A stretch of 64,000 bases of DNA, taken from contig JACRBC010000129.1 of the NCBI GenBank assembly GCA_016213245.1, positions 1 through 64,000 on the forward strand. Reading direction: 5' to 3'. The translations under genes were made by a program, and so were the position numbers. Source of the DNA: Candidatus Solibacter usitatus. Lineage in GTDB: Bacteria; Acidobacteriota; Terriglobia; Bryobacterales; Bryobacteraceae. Below the pieces are notes generated by a model that saw only the letters and a list, made by a program, of their open reading frames with translations, searched no databases and was not told the DNA's origin. This document shows positions 33,214-42,364 of this stretch, in pieces (the first letter of the stretch is position 1; every line of letters starts with the position of its first letter).

Positions 33214-34530
33214 ATGGATCCGCTGCTGCTGGTGGAGGACGATCCTTCCGTCCGGACCACCATCTCTACATTTCTCGAGGTGGAAGGCTATACCGTGGAG
33301 GCGGTCTCCTCGACGCGGGAGGCGATTTCGCGCCTGGGCGCGGGCAGCTACCCGATCGTCATCTCCGATATCTACATCGACGAGCGGACGGGCATCGACA
33401 TCCTGAACGCCGCCCGCGCCGCGCGCCAGGACTGCTCGGTGATCCTGATGTCTGCCCGCGGCAGCATGGAGACGGTGATGGCCGCGACTCGTGGGGGAGC
33501 CTTCGATTACCTGGCCAAGCCGTTTGAGCTCGACGACCTGCTGGCCATCGTCAGGCGCGCGCAAGGCGTCGCGGCCGAGGAAGACGACGAGGAAGTGGAG
33601 CCGGAAGAGCCTTTGCCGACCGAGATGATCGGCAGTTCGGCCAAGATGATCGAGATCTACAAGACCGTGTCGCGCGTGGCGCCGACCGACGCCCTGGTGC
33701 TGATCGAGGGCGAGACGGGAACCGGCAAGGAACTGATCGCGCAGATGATTCACGCCAACTCCCGCCGCGCCGCGCAACCTTTCCTGCCGGTCGATTGCGC
33801 GTCGCTGGCGCCGTCGCTGGTGGAAAGCGAGTTGTTCGGAACGATGAAGGGCGCCTACACGGGCGCTGACCGGGACCGCACGGGCGTCTTCGAGGCGGCC
33901 AACGGCGGGACGGTGTTCCTCGACGAGATCGGCGAGATCGACCTCAACTTCCAGCTCAAGTTGCTGCGCTTCCTGCAGGAAAAGGAGGTCCGCCCGCTGG
34001 GATCGTCGAAGGCCCGCAAGGTGGACGTGCGCATCCTGGCGGCGACCAACAAGAACCTGCGCAGGATGGTGGACGAGGCGAAGTTCCGCGAGGACCTCTG
34101 GTACCGGCTGGACGTGGTGCGCATCGCGGTTCCGGCGCTCAGGGAGCGGCACGGCGACCTGCCGCTGCTGGCCGGGGCGTTTCTCAAGTGCTACAACGAG
34201 CGGTACGCGCTCGACACCAAGCTCACCGAAAGCGGCTTGAAATCGTTGTGCGACTACACCTGGCCCGGCAACGTCCGGCAGTTGCAGCACATGATGGAGC
34301 GGCTGGTGATTCTGGCGCCCGGTGGGCGCATCACCGAGGACGCCGTGGAGGACGCCATCCGCGTGTCGAGCCCGAAGGAACAGGCCGGCGAGTCGCTGGC
34401 CGACACCGAGGCCGAGCAGATCCGGAAGGTGCTCGCCGCTACCGGCGGGACCAAAAGCCGGGCCGCGCGCGTCCTTGGAATTGAGCGCAAGACGCTCTAC
34501 CGGAAGCTGGAGCGCATGGGCTTGGCCTAG
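33214..34530 (+). CDS. NtrC-family sigma-54-dependent response regulator
   Basis: Receiver LLLVEDDPSVRTT; GETGTGKELIAQMIH Walker A; AFT-loop variant GTMKGAYTGADRDRTG (canonical GAFTGA reads GAYTGA); C-terminal Fis-type HTH. Confidence 0.94.
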   Translation: MDPLLLVEDDPSVRTTISTFLEVEGYTVEAVSSTREAISRLGAGSYPIVISDIYIDERTGIDILNAARAARQDCSVILMSARGSMETVMAATRGGAFDYLAKPFELDDLLAIVRRAQGVAAEEDDEEVEPEEPLPTEMIGSSAKMIEIYKTVSRVAPTDALVLIEGETGTGKELIAQMIHANSRRAAQPFLPVDCASLAPSLVESELFGTMKGAYTGADRDRTGVFEAANGGTVFLDEIGEIDLNFQLKLLRFLQEKEVRPLGSSKARKVDVRILAATNKNLRRMVDEAKFREDLWYRLDVVRIAVPALRERHGDLPLLAGAFLKCYNERYALDTKLTESGLKSLCDYTWPGNVRQLQHMMERLVILAPGGRITEDAVEDAIRVSSPKEQAGESLADTEAEQIRKVLAATGGTKSRAARVLGIERKTLYRKLERMGLA

Positions 34531-34704
34531 CGCCGCGGAAAGGCTCGCGGGGCCATTCTCCCTCGGGAGCCACCCGGGCAAATCTAAGTCATTGATTGAC
34601 TTGCAAATAAATGTTTGCGCGGATGGGATGATTCGGGCTTAGAATGGGGCTGCCCGGCAACGTATCGGACAGGATCCCAAATCTTGAACCGGGAGGTCCC
34701 ATTC

Positions 34705-34851
34705 ATGTTCGAATCTCTCGACGAGCAGATGAAGCACGACGACGACGAAACTTCAACACCCAAGGAGCGCTTGCTGAAATGGGTGCTGGTCGGTATTGTA
34801 TCGGTACTGCTGTTCGGCGGGCTCTACATGGGCGTGCGCCTGCTGGAATAG
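34705..34851 (+). CDS. 48-aa single-TM small protein
   Basis: MFESLDEQMKHDDDETSTPKERLLKWVLVGIVSVLLFGGLYMGVRLLE; GGGAGG upstream. Confidence 0.65.
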   Translation: MFESLDEQMKHDDDETSTPKERLLKWVLVGIVSVLLFGGLYMGVRLLE

Positions 34852-34922
34852 CACCGGAGGTATAACTCACACAAACCAGACGGGAATCCGCCTGGAATCG
34901 AGGGGCGGGAAGGCCGCCCCGG

Positions 34923-35414
34923 TTAGAACATGCCTTCAAGCGCCAGATTGGCGGGCCCGAGTCTGTCCATCACGGACTTTACGGTAGTTGTGTACTCACG
35001 CCGCGGGTTATAGAGGAAGAGCATCTGATCCAGGTTCTTGTTGCGGTAAATCCTGGAGGTGCCGAGCCGCGAGGCGACCTGATAGATGCCTTCTCTGGTG
35101 GAGCGGAATCTCTGCCTGCAGTTGTCCCACCCGAACATGTTGTTGTTGTAGGCTTCCTTCCCCCCGCCTGATTCGATGAACGAGAGGCTGGGCAGGAGCC
35201 GCCAGTCGAGGTCGTGCTGATCGGCGGCCAGGATGAAGTCCTCGGCGTAGATGTGGGCGGGGCATTCGCGGTCCAGGAAGAACTGTTTCACTCGCAGCAT
35301 CCGCGGATCGGTCTTGACAACCGCGTCGGCGGGACGCGGGTCGGGGTCAGCCGCCGACTGTGCGGCGAGCAGGCCCGCGACCAGGACCAGACCTCTGGAA
35401 ATCACTTTCGTCAT
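34923..35414 (-). CDS. Exported lysozyme/glucosaminidase-like protein
   Basis: Signal peptide; FIESGGGKEAYNNNMFGWDNC and STREGIYQVASRLGTSRIYRNKN. Confidence 0.7.
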   Translation of the reverse strand: MTKVISRGLVLVAGLLAAQSAADPDPRPADAVVKTDPRMLRVKQFFLDRECPAHIYAEDFILAADQHDLDWRLLPSLSFIESGGGKEAYNNNMFGWDNCRQRFRSTREGIYQVASRLGTSRIYRNKNLDQMLFLYNPRREYTTTVKSVMDRLGPANLALEGMF

Positions 35415-35823
35415 CAATAGACAAACTCCCCTTTTTCGTTTCTCTGCCGGTACTTCAGCTACTTCCAACGCTTTTCGCCTGATTGAGGCGACGACTCAGG
35501 TGGTCGAGGATTGGCGGGCAGGGTCCGTCAGCTTTGGAGGGACGCCGCGCGCGCTAGCGTACCGGGCGACGGCGACGGCCGCCCGCATGTGCGGATTATA
35601 GCGTCCTGCGCATAAACTTATTATACCATAAGCTGGACGAAGGTCTAGCTTTCTAACTTATTGATTTCATAGTATTTTGTGCGGAGTTTTGACGGCGAAC
35701 CCCCGGCCCCGGGCCGAAAAACGGGCTCGCCGGCCGGGCGGGATTCAGGGGCGCGCGGATGGCGCGATGTGATACCGTGTTAGTCCTGGAAGCAAGTTTC
35801 AGAAGTCCCCGCGAGGAGGTCCA

Positions 35824-36105
35824 ATGGAAGCCCTCGGCATGATCGAGACGAAGGGTCTGATCGGCGCGATTGAAGCGGCCGATGCGATGGTGAAGACCGC
35901 CAACGTGACGCTCACCGGTAAAGAGTATGTCGGCGCGGCGTATGTGGTAGTGACGGTTCGCGGCGATGTGGGCGCCGTTAAGGCGGCCACCGATGCGGGC
36001 GCGGCCGCGGCGCGGCGCGTGGGCGAACTGATTGCGGTACACGTGATCCCCAACCCTCACGAGGAGACCGAGAAAGTACTGCCGGCGCCGAAGAAGAACG
36101 GCTAA
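35824..36105 (+). CDS. Bacterial microcompartment hexameric shell protein (BMC-H)
   Basis: [26 protein letters not shown] and [40 protein letters not shown] upstream. Confidence 0.96.
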   Translation: MEALGMIETKGLIGAIEAADAMVKTANVTLTGKEYVGAAYVVVTVRGDVGAVKAATDAGAAAARRVGELIAVHVIPNPHEETEKVLPAPKKNG

Positions 36106-36134
36106 AGGGCGGGAGCGCACCCGGCTTGGCGGCG

Positions 36135-36160
36135 GCGCCGGCGCCCTGTGGCGCCGGCGC
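36135..36160 (+). promoter_or_regulatory. Intergenic hairpin between BMC-H gene and aldehyde dehydrogenase
   Basis: Perfect GCGCCGGCGCC-ctgt-GGCGCCGGCGC, 11-bp stem, 4-nt loop. Confidence 0.8.
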
Positions 36161-36205
36161 ATCGCTTCGGCATTGGCGCGTACTTCCGCGTATTGGGGGT
36201 GAGGC

Positions 36206-38029
36206 ATGCTGCACGATCAGGACCTTGTCTCGGTTCAGGAAGTCCGGACAAAGGTGGACCAGGCGTATGCCGCCTGGCAGGCGTACAGGAATTTCACGCA
36301 GGAACAGATTGACGCCATAGTGGAGGCCGTGGCCGCGAAGGGGAGAGCGCACGCCCGGCGCCTGGCCGAGATGGCCGTGGAAGAGACGGGCATGGGCAAC
36401 GCGGCGGACAAGTACATGAAGAACATGCTGACGTCGGACCTGCTCACGCGCTCGATTCGCGGGGTCAAGACGATCGGCGTGCTGCGCGAGATTCCGGAGC
36501 AGCGGGTGACCGAGATCGGCGTGGGACAGGGCGTGGTGGCGGCGATCTGCCCGACGACGAACCCGACATCGACGGTTTACTTTAAAACCATCATTTCGCT
36601 CAAAGCCGGCAACGCGGTGGTGCTCAGTCCTCATCCTCGGGCCAAGGGCTGCACCTGCGCGGCGGCGGCGCTGATGGCGGAGGCGGCGGCCGAGGCCGGA
36701 GCTCCGGCCGGCATCGTGCAGTGCCTGGGCAGCTCCACGCTGGAAGGCACGCAGGCCCTGATGAAGCACCCGAAGGTGGGAGTGATCCTGGCCACGGGCG
36801 GGGCGGGCATGGTGCGGGCGGCGTATTCGTCGGGCAAGCCGGCGTACGGCGTGGGGCCGGGGAACGTACCGATCCTGCTGGACGCCTCGGCCGACATCGC
36901 CGAGGCGGTGGGCCGGATCGTGGATGGCAAGTCGTTCGACTTCGGCACGGTGTGTTCGAGCGAACAGACGGTGGTGGCCGAGCGGCACCTGCGGGAGCAG
37001 ATTCTGGCGCAGTTCAAGGCGCAGAAGTCGTACATGCTGAGCGACGAACAGCGCAAGGCGGTGGAGCGAACGCTGTTTTCGGGCGGCACGACGGTGCGGT
37101 CCGAGTGCGTTGGCAAGTCGCCCCAGAAGATCGCCGAACTGGCGGGTTTCAGCGTGCCGGAGGATATCCGCATACTGCTGGCCGAGATCGGCGGGGTGGG
37201 CAAGGAGCACCCGCTTTCGGCGGAGAAGCTCTCGCCGGTACTGGCGATCCTCTTTGCGGACGGTTTTGAGGCATGCATGGACGTCTGCGAGTCGATTCTG
37301 CGATTCGGCGGGCTGGGCCACACCAGCGTGATCCACGCCAAGGACGAAGGGAAGGTGCGGCGCTTCGGGTTGCGGATGCCGTCGTTCCGGGTGCTGGTGA
37401 ACACGGCCTCGCCGGCCGGTTCGGTGGGTATCACGACCGGCTTGCAGCCGTCGATGACGCTCGGTTGCGGGGCGATGGCGGGCAACGTTACATCGGACAA
37501 CGTGGGTCCGCTGCACCTGGTCAACATCAAGCGGGTGGCCTGGGCCATCCGTTCGCCGGAAGAGGCTATGCCATCGACTCCGGCGCCGGCATCTGGCGCT
37601 GCTATCGACAAGGCGCAACTGGTGGCCGCTGTGGAGCGGTACCTGGCGCAGAAGGGGATGACGGTGGGCGGCGGCAGCACGGCTCCGCCGCCGGCGTCAG
37701 CACCGGAGCCTCCCACGCGCGAGACGATTGCGGGCGTGGTAGACCGCTTCCTGGCGGTGAAGAAACCGGCGGAGGCGGCCACCCCGGGCCCTTCGTGCGG
37801 CTGCAGCGTGAAGACGGCTGAGCCGCAGCCGGAAACGGCCAGGCCGGAAGCGCGCAAGGCGGAGATCCCTGCTCCGGCGGTCGAGATCGCCGACTTTGTC
37901 TGCGAGGCCGACGTGCGGGCGGCGATCAATCAGAACAGAAAGATCTTCATCGGGCCCAAGACGATTGTGACGCCGTCGGCGCTGGAACTGTCCGGGCGGG
38001 ACGAGATCCTGGTCCGGGCGGAGCGCTAG
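36206..38029 (+). CDS. BMC-associated acylating aldehyde dehydrogenase with about 155-aa C-terminal extension
   Basis: PTTNPTSTVYFKTIISLKAGNAVVLSPHPRA, GPGNVPILLDASADI, FDFGTVCSSEQTVVAE (catalytic Cys), GLGHTSVIHA; EutE/PduP-type. Confidence 0.93.
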   Translation: MLHDQDLVSVQEVRTKVDQAYAAWQAYRNFTQEQIDAIVEAVAAKGRAHARRLAEMAVEETGMGNAADKYMKNMLTSDLLTRSIRGVKTIGVLREIPEQRVTEIGVGQGVVAAICPTTNPTSTVYFKTIISLKAGNAVVLSPHPRAKGCTCAAAALMAEAAAEAGAPAGIVQCLGSSTLEGTQALMKHPKVGVILATGGAGMVRAAYSSGKPAYGVGPGNVPILLDASADIAEAVGRIVDGKSFDFGTVCSSEQTVVAERHLREQILAQFKAQKSYMLSDEQRKAVERTLFSGGTTVRSECVGKSPQKIAELAGFSVPEDIRILLAEIGGVGKEHPLSAEKLSPVLAILFADGFEACMDVCESILRFGGLGHTSVIHAKDEGKVRRFGLRMPSFRVLVNTASPAGSVGITTGLQPSMTLGCGAMAGNVTSDNVGPLHLVNIKRVAWAIRSPEEAMPSTPAPASGAAIDKAQLVAAVERYLAQKGMTVGGGSTAPPPASAPEPPTRETIAGVVDRFLAVKKPAEAATPGPSCGCSVKTAEPQPETARPEARKAEIPAPAVEIADFVCEADVRAAINQNRKIFIGPKTIVTPSALELSGRDEILVRAER

Positions 38030-38048
38030 GCCGGCCGAGAGACGCAGC

Positions 38049-38537
38049 ATGAGACCCAACCTCGATTCCCTCGCCGAAGAGATCCAGCAGCACCTTGAGG
38101 CGGAGCACTTCATCATCTTCCACTCGATGAGCCGGGTGATGGAAGACGGGCCGCTCGTGCATTGGGACACGACGCGGCAGGCGGATTACCGCCGGTTCCT
38201 GGAGTGCGCGCTGCAACTGGGTGTGCGGCTGATCCACTTCCACTCGCGCGAGTTCCGGGCGCAGCATCGCGAGGAGGCGCTCGGCCTGCTGGAGGAAGCC
38301 GAGGTGGCGCGCGACGACAAGCGGGCGCTGGAGCGGCGGATCAAGGAACTGGCCATCTACGAGGGCTTTACCTGCGCAATCGAGCTGAGCTTCGACTTCG
38401 AGGGGCGGGTCTACGTCTTCGAGGTCCAGACCGAGTGGTACGACGAATGGCATGACATCCTCGATGAACTCGAGGATGCGGCCCCGGATGAACCGGAAGA
38501 CGGCGCGGGTTACGGCGGCTTCTACTCCAACAACTGA
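38049..38537 (+). CDS. Hypothetical protein
   Basis: 162-aa ORF tightly packed between AldDH and recJ; acidic C-terminus. Confidence 0.7.
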   Translation: MRPNLDSLAEEIQQHLEAEHFIIFHSMSRVMEDGPLVHWDTTRQADYRRFLECALQLGVRLIHFHSREFRAQHREEALGLLEEAEVARDDKRALERRIKELAIYEGFTCAIELSFDFEGRVYVFEVQTEWYDEWHDILDELEDAAPDEPEDGAGYGGFYSNN

Positions 38538-38542
38538 GGGCG

Positions 38543-40312
38543 ATGGCACCTCTCGCGCGCTGGACCATCCCGGAGATCAACGAGCAGGAGGCGGAGTCGC
38601 TGGCTTCGCTGTGCGGCCTCCAACTGCCCGCCGCCCGGGTGTTGCTGGCCCGCGGCTACCACAGCGCGCAGGACGTCGAGCACTTCCTGCGCCCGAAGCT
38701 GAACAACCTGCTCGACCCGTTTGCGATGAAGGGCATGCGCCAGGCGGTTGAGCGCATCCGCATGGCGGTGGACAAGCGCGAGAAGATCCTGCTCTACGGG
38801 GATTACGACGTGGACGGCGTCTCCAGCGTCGTGATTCTCCGCAAGATGTTGGCGCTGATGGGCTGCGAGGCGGACTTCCACGTGCCCGACCGTCTGAAGG
38901 ACGGCTACGGCATGCAGACCTCCGTGGTGGAGCAGGCGGCCCGCGACGGCGTGGATCTGATCATCAGCGTGGACACGGGCATCCGTGCGCTGGAGGCCGT
39001 CAAGGCGGCGCGACGGTTGGGCGTGGACGTGGTGATCACCGACCATCACATGCCGGAGGACGAGTTGCCGCCGGCGGCGGCGATCCTCAACCCGAACCAG
39101 CCGGGCTGCGGCTATCCGAACAAGAACCTGTGCGGCGCCGGGGTGACGTTCAAGCTGATCCAGGCGCTGATGGACCGGGCCGAGTGGCCGCCGGATCGCA
39201 TCGTGAGGTACTCCGATTCGTTCCTGGTGATGGTGGCCATCGCCACCGTGGCCGACGTCGTTCCTCTCACCGGCGAGAATCGGGTGATCGTCAAGCGCGG
39301 GCTGGATGGGCTGGCCAGGACGCGGAATCCGGGCTTGCGCGCGTTGCTGGAAGTCTCCGGCGTGGAGCCGGGCGCGGCGCTCTCGGCCACCGACGTCGGC
39401 TTCCGTGTCTCGCCTCGTATCAACGCCGCCGGCCGTATGGACAATGCCCGGGACGTGGTGGAGATGTTCCTGACCGGCGACGAGCAGAGGGCGCGCGCCA
39501 TCGCCGAACGGCTGGACCTGCTGAATTGCGAGCGGCAGAAAACGGGCGAGGCCATTGTGAAGGCGATCGCGGAGTCGATGATGGACGAGTGCGGCGCGGA
39601 CGGGCCCGGACCGGAGCGCGCCGGGCTGGTGTTCTACTCGCCCGGCTGGCACCGCGGGGTGGTGGGGATCGTCGCCAACCGCGTGGTGGAACTCTTCCAC
39701 CGCCCCGCCATTGTACTGGGGCGGGACGAAAACACCGGCATGGCACAGGGCTCCGGGCGGTCCATCGCCGGCTTCCACCTCCTGGAGGCGCTGGAGGCGA
39801 TCGGAGATGTGTTCACGCGCTTCGGCGGCCATAGGCAGGCGGTGGGCGTGACGCTGCAAGAGGGGCGCGTGGATGAACTGCGGCGGCGATTCAACGACTA
39901 CGCGCTGAACGTGCTGAGCGAGGAGGATCTCGCCCCGGAGCGCGCCATCGACGCCGAATGCCGCATCGAGGAGTTGAGCGACGGCTCGGTGGACGAGGTG
40001 CTGCAACTGGCGCCCTTCGGTCTGGGTAACCGTGCGCCCCTGTTCCTGCTGCGAAACGTGGAGGTCCGCCAGCCGGCCGACCTCTTCGGCCGGGAGAAAG
40101 AGCACGTGCGGGTCAGGCTGCACCAGGGGGAGCGCGCGCTGGTGGCAAAAGGTTGGCGCTTCGCCGGCCGGCTGGAAGAACTGCGCCCGGGAGCGCGCAT
40201 CGACGTGGCCCTGACCTTGGAAGCCGACGCCTTCAGCGCCAAGCGCGGTTACGCGCCCTGGGGCGCCACGCTGCGTGATATCAGGCCGGCGGACTCCACG
40301 GCGGCGGTATGA
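38543..40312 (+). CDS. recJ: Single-stranded-DNA-specific exonuclease RecJ
   Basis: GDYDVDGVSSVVIL, TDHHMPEDELPPAAAILNPNQPGCGYPNKNLCGAGVTFKL, SGRSIAGFHLLEAL. Confidence 0.96.
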   Translation: MAPLARWTIPEINEQEAESLASLCGLQLPAARVLLARGYHSAQDVEHFLRPKLNNLLDPFAMKGMRQAVERIRMAVDKREKILLYGDYDVDGVSSVVILRKMLALMGCEADFHVPDRLKDGYGMQTSVVEQAARDGVDLIISVDTGIRALEAVKAARRLGVDVVITDHHMPEDELPPAAAILNPNQPGCGYPNKNLCGAGVTFKLIQALMDRAEWPPDRIVRYSDSFLVMVAIATVADVVPLTGENRVIVKRGLDGLARTRNPGLRALLEVSGVEPGAALSATDVGFRVSPRINAAGRMDNARDVVEMFLTGDEQRARAIAERLDLLNCERQKTGEAIVKAIAESMMDECGADGPGPERAGLVFYSPGWHRGVVGIVANRVVELFHRPAIVLGRDENTGMAQGSGRSIAGFHLLEALEAIGDVFTRFGGHRQAVGVTLQEGRVDELRRRFNDYALNVLSEEDLAPERAIDAECRIEELSDGSVDEVLQLAPFGLGNRAPLFLLRNVEVRQPADLFGREKEHVRVRLHQGERALVAKGWRFAGRLEELRPGARIDVALTLEADAFSAKRGYAPWGATLRDIRPADSTAAV

Positions 40313-40322
40313 TGGGGCAGTC

Positions 40323-40985
40323 ATGGACCTACGCCGGTTCTGGTCGCTGATCGGCGGCCCGCGGGGCCTCTTCATGCTGGCGGCGCTGGCCGCGGCAGGG
40401 ACGCTCATCCCGTGGAAGTTCGGTTTCCTCTTTCCCGACCCGGCGATCCTGACGGCCTATACGGCCATCGCGGTTCTGTTTGCGTCGAACTTTACCGTGG
40501 ACGGCGTCGTGGGGCAGAAGGAAGATGCGGTGGTGCGGACCACCGTGAGGTGGGGGACGGCCTGGGGATTCGCCGGTTGGGCAGTGATCCTCGGCGCCGC
40601 CTTTGCCGCGCTCGCTCAGTGGAAAGGCCGGCTGGTTCTGCCGCCGGGTCTGACCCTGCTGGCGCTGGGCGCCTTTACGGCGGCAGCGGCCTGGCTGGCC
40701 GCCTGCCTGGCGGCTGTGGCCGCGCTAAGCGTCTCCAGCGCCAAGACGGGCCGCGATCTGATGCGCCTGGGCTTCTTCTTCATTGTGATGGTGCTCATCT
40801 TCGCCACGCGCTTTGGGCCGGCCTCCTGGCAGGAGACGCTGTCACGGCCGTTGCGGCAAGGCCGCTTCCCCTTTACCCTCGCCCTGGCCGTTCCGTTTCT
40901 GCTGGCCGCCGGGTGGTTCTTCCTGCGCCGGACCCGTGCCATGCTGGCCGACCGGCGCCGGGGCTTGTCGATTCTCGACGGCTAA
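40323..40985 (+). CDS. Hypothetical multi-TM membrane protein
   Basis: 220-aa ORF with several hydrophobic segments. Confidence 0.7.
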   Translation: MDLRRFWSLIGGPRGLFMLAALAAAGTLIPWKFGFLFPDPAILTAYTAIAVLFASNFTVDGVVGQKEDAVVRTTVRWGTAWGFAGWAVILGAAFAALAQWKGRLVLPPGLTLLALGAFTAAAAWLAACLAAVAALSVSSAKTGRDLMRLGFFFIVMVLIFATRFGPASWQETLSRPLRQGRFPFTLALAVPFLLAAGWFFLRRTRAMLADRRRGLSILDG

Positions 40986-41023
40986 GGTGTCAAGTCTAGG
41001 GCCCGCCCGGCCGATAGCCGAGT

Positions 41024-42364
41024 GTGAGCACTGACGCCGTAATACCTCTGCCCAGCGACGCCGAGAGCCCCCAGGAAGAGTTCAAGTTCGTCCCGCCGGT
41101 CCCGGAGACGATAGAGGAACTGGGAGTTCCACTCTCCATGGTGGAGCAGATGATCCTCAAGATCCTGTACTTCCGCGGGGATTGCTCCGGCCGGCTGCTG
41201 GCCAGCACTCTGGGGCTGAACTACAGCGTCATCGCCCCCATGGTGGAAACCATGAAGCGCCAGCACCTGCTGATGGCCAAGAGCAGCCTCGGCATGGGCG
41301 ACGTCAGTTCGACCTTCGCCATGACCGAGAACGCCCGCGAGCTGGTGCGCGAGCACATCGAGTCCAACTCCTATACCGGCCGCATTCCCGTCCCGCTGGA
41401 GCAGTACACGGTGGGCGTGAAACTCCAGCGGCACAAGAGCGATTGGCTCACGCGGGAAATGCTCGCGAAGGCATTCAGCCACATGGTGATGAACGAGACC
41501 ATCCTGAGCCAGTTGGGGCCGGCGGTGAACGCCGGCAAGTCGTTCCTGATCTACGGCCAGCCGGGTAACGGCAAGACCTTTCTGGCCGAGGGGCTGTTCC
41601 ACATCGCCAGCGAACCGATCTTCGTGCCGTTCGCCATCGAGTACCAGGGCCAGATCATCCAGATCTACGATCCGATCTACCATCACCGCATCGACGAAGA
41701 CGAGCCCGAGATGTCCGCGTTCCACCGCGAGCGCGACTTCGACGGGCGCTGGTTCCGGTGCAAGCGGCCGTTCATCATGTCCGGCGGCGAATTGTCGCTC
41801 GAAATGCTCGACCTGAGTTTCAACCCGGCGTCGAAGGTCTACGACGCGCCGTTTCATCTCAAGGCCAACAACGGCATCTACCTGATCGACGACTTCGGAC
41901 GGCAGAAAGTGAGCCCGACCGAGGTGCTGAACCGCTGGATCGTGCCGATGGAACGCCACATCGACTTTCTGACGTTCCGCACGGGAGGCAAGGCTCAGGT
42001 GCCGTTTGAGTGCTTCCTGGTGTTCTCCACCAACCTGCGGCCGCAGCAGCTCGGCGACGAGGCCTTCCTCAGGCGCATCCAGTACAAGATGTTCGTGCGC
42101 TCGCCGGAACTGGCGGAGTTCACGCTGATCTTCAGGCGCTTCTGCGAGAGCCAGAACATCGAGTGCGACGAGGCGGCGCTGGAGGCCTACCTCGACAAGC
42201 GCTACCTGCGGGCGGGCAAGCCGTTCCGGCGCTGCCAGCCGCGCGACGTCATCACGCACGCCATCGATCTGATCCGCTTCGAGCGGCTCCCGTACCAGTT
42301 GACGGCGGAGGTGCTCGACCGGGCCTTTGAGATGGCCTTCGTCAGCGAGGAGTACGAGGAGTAG
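41024..42364 (+). CDS. AAA-type ATPase with N-terminal winged-helix-like region
   Basis: FLIYGQPGNGKTFLAEGL Walker A, GIYLIDDFGRQ Walker B, LVFSTN sensor 1; GTG start. Confidence 0.85.
   Translation: MSTDAVIPLPSDAESPQEEFKFVPPVPETIEELGVPLSMVEQMILKILYFRGDCSGRLLASTLGLNYSVIAPMVETMKRQHLLMAKSSLGMGDVSSTFAMTENARELVREHIESNSYTGRIPVPLEQYTVGVKLQRHKSDWLTREMLAKAFSHMVMNETILSQLGPAVNAGKSFLIYGQPGNGKTFLAEGLFHIASEPIFVPFAIEYQGQIIQIYDPIYHHRIDEDEPEMSAFHRERDFDGRWFRCKRPFIMSGGELSLEMLDLSFNPASKVYDAPFHLKANNGIYLIDDFGRQKVSPTEVLNRWIVPMERHIDFLTFRTGGKAQVPFECFLVFSTNLRPQQLGDEAFLRRIQYKMFVRSPELAEFTLIFRRFCESQNIECDEAALEAYLDKRYLRAGKPFRRCQPRDVITHAIDLIRFERLPYQLTAEVLDRAFEMAFVSEEYEE

Noticed and set aside
31349-34581. Two long minus-strand ORFs antisense to the kinase and response regulator
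   Set aside because: No recognisable motifs; sense frames are unambiguous.
35978-40408. Long minus-strand ORFs (35978..37618, 38522..40408) antisense to AldDH and recJ
   Set aside because: Arg/His-rich artefactual frames; sense genes have strong motifs.
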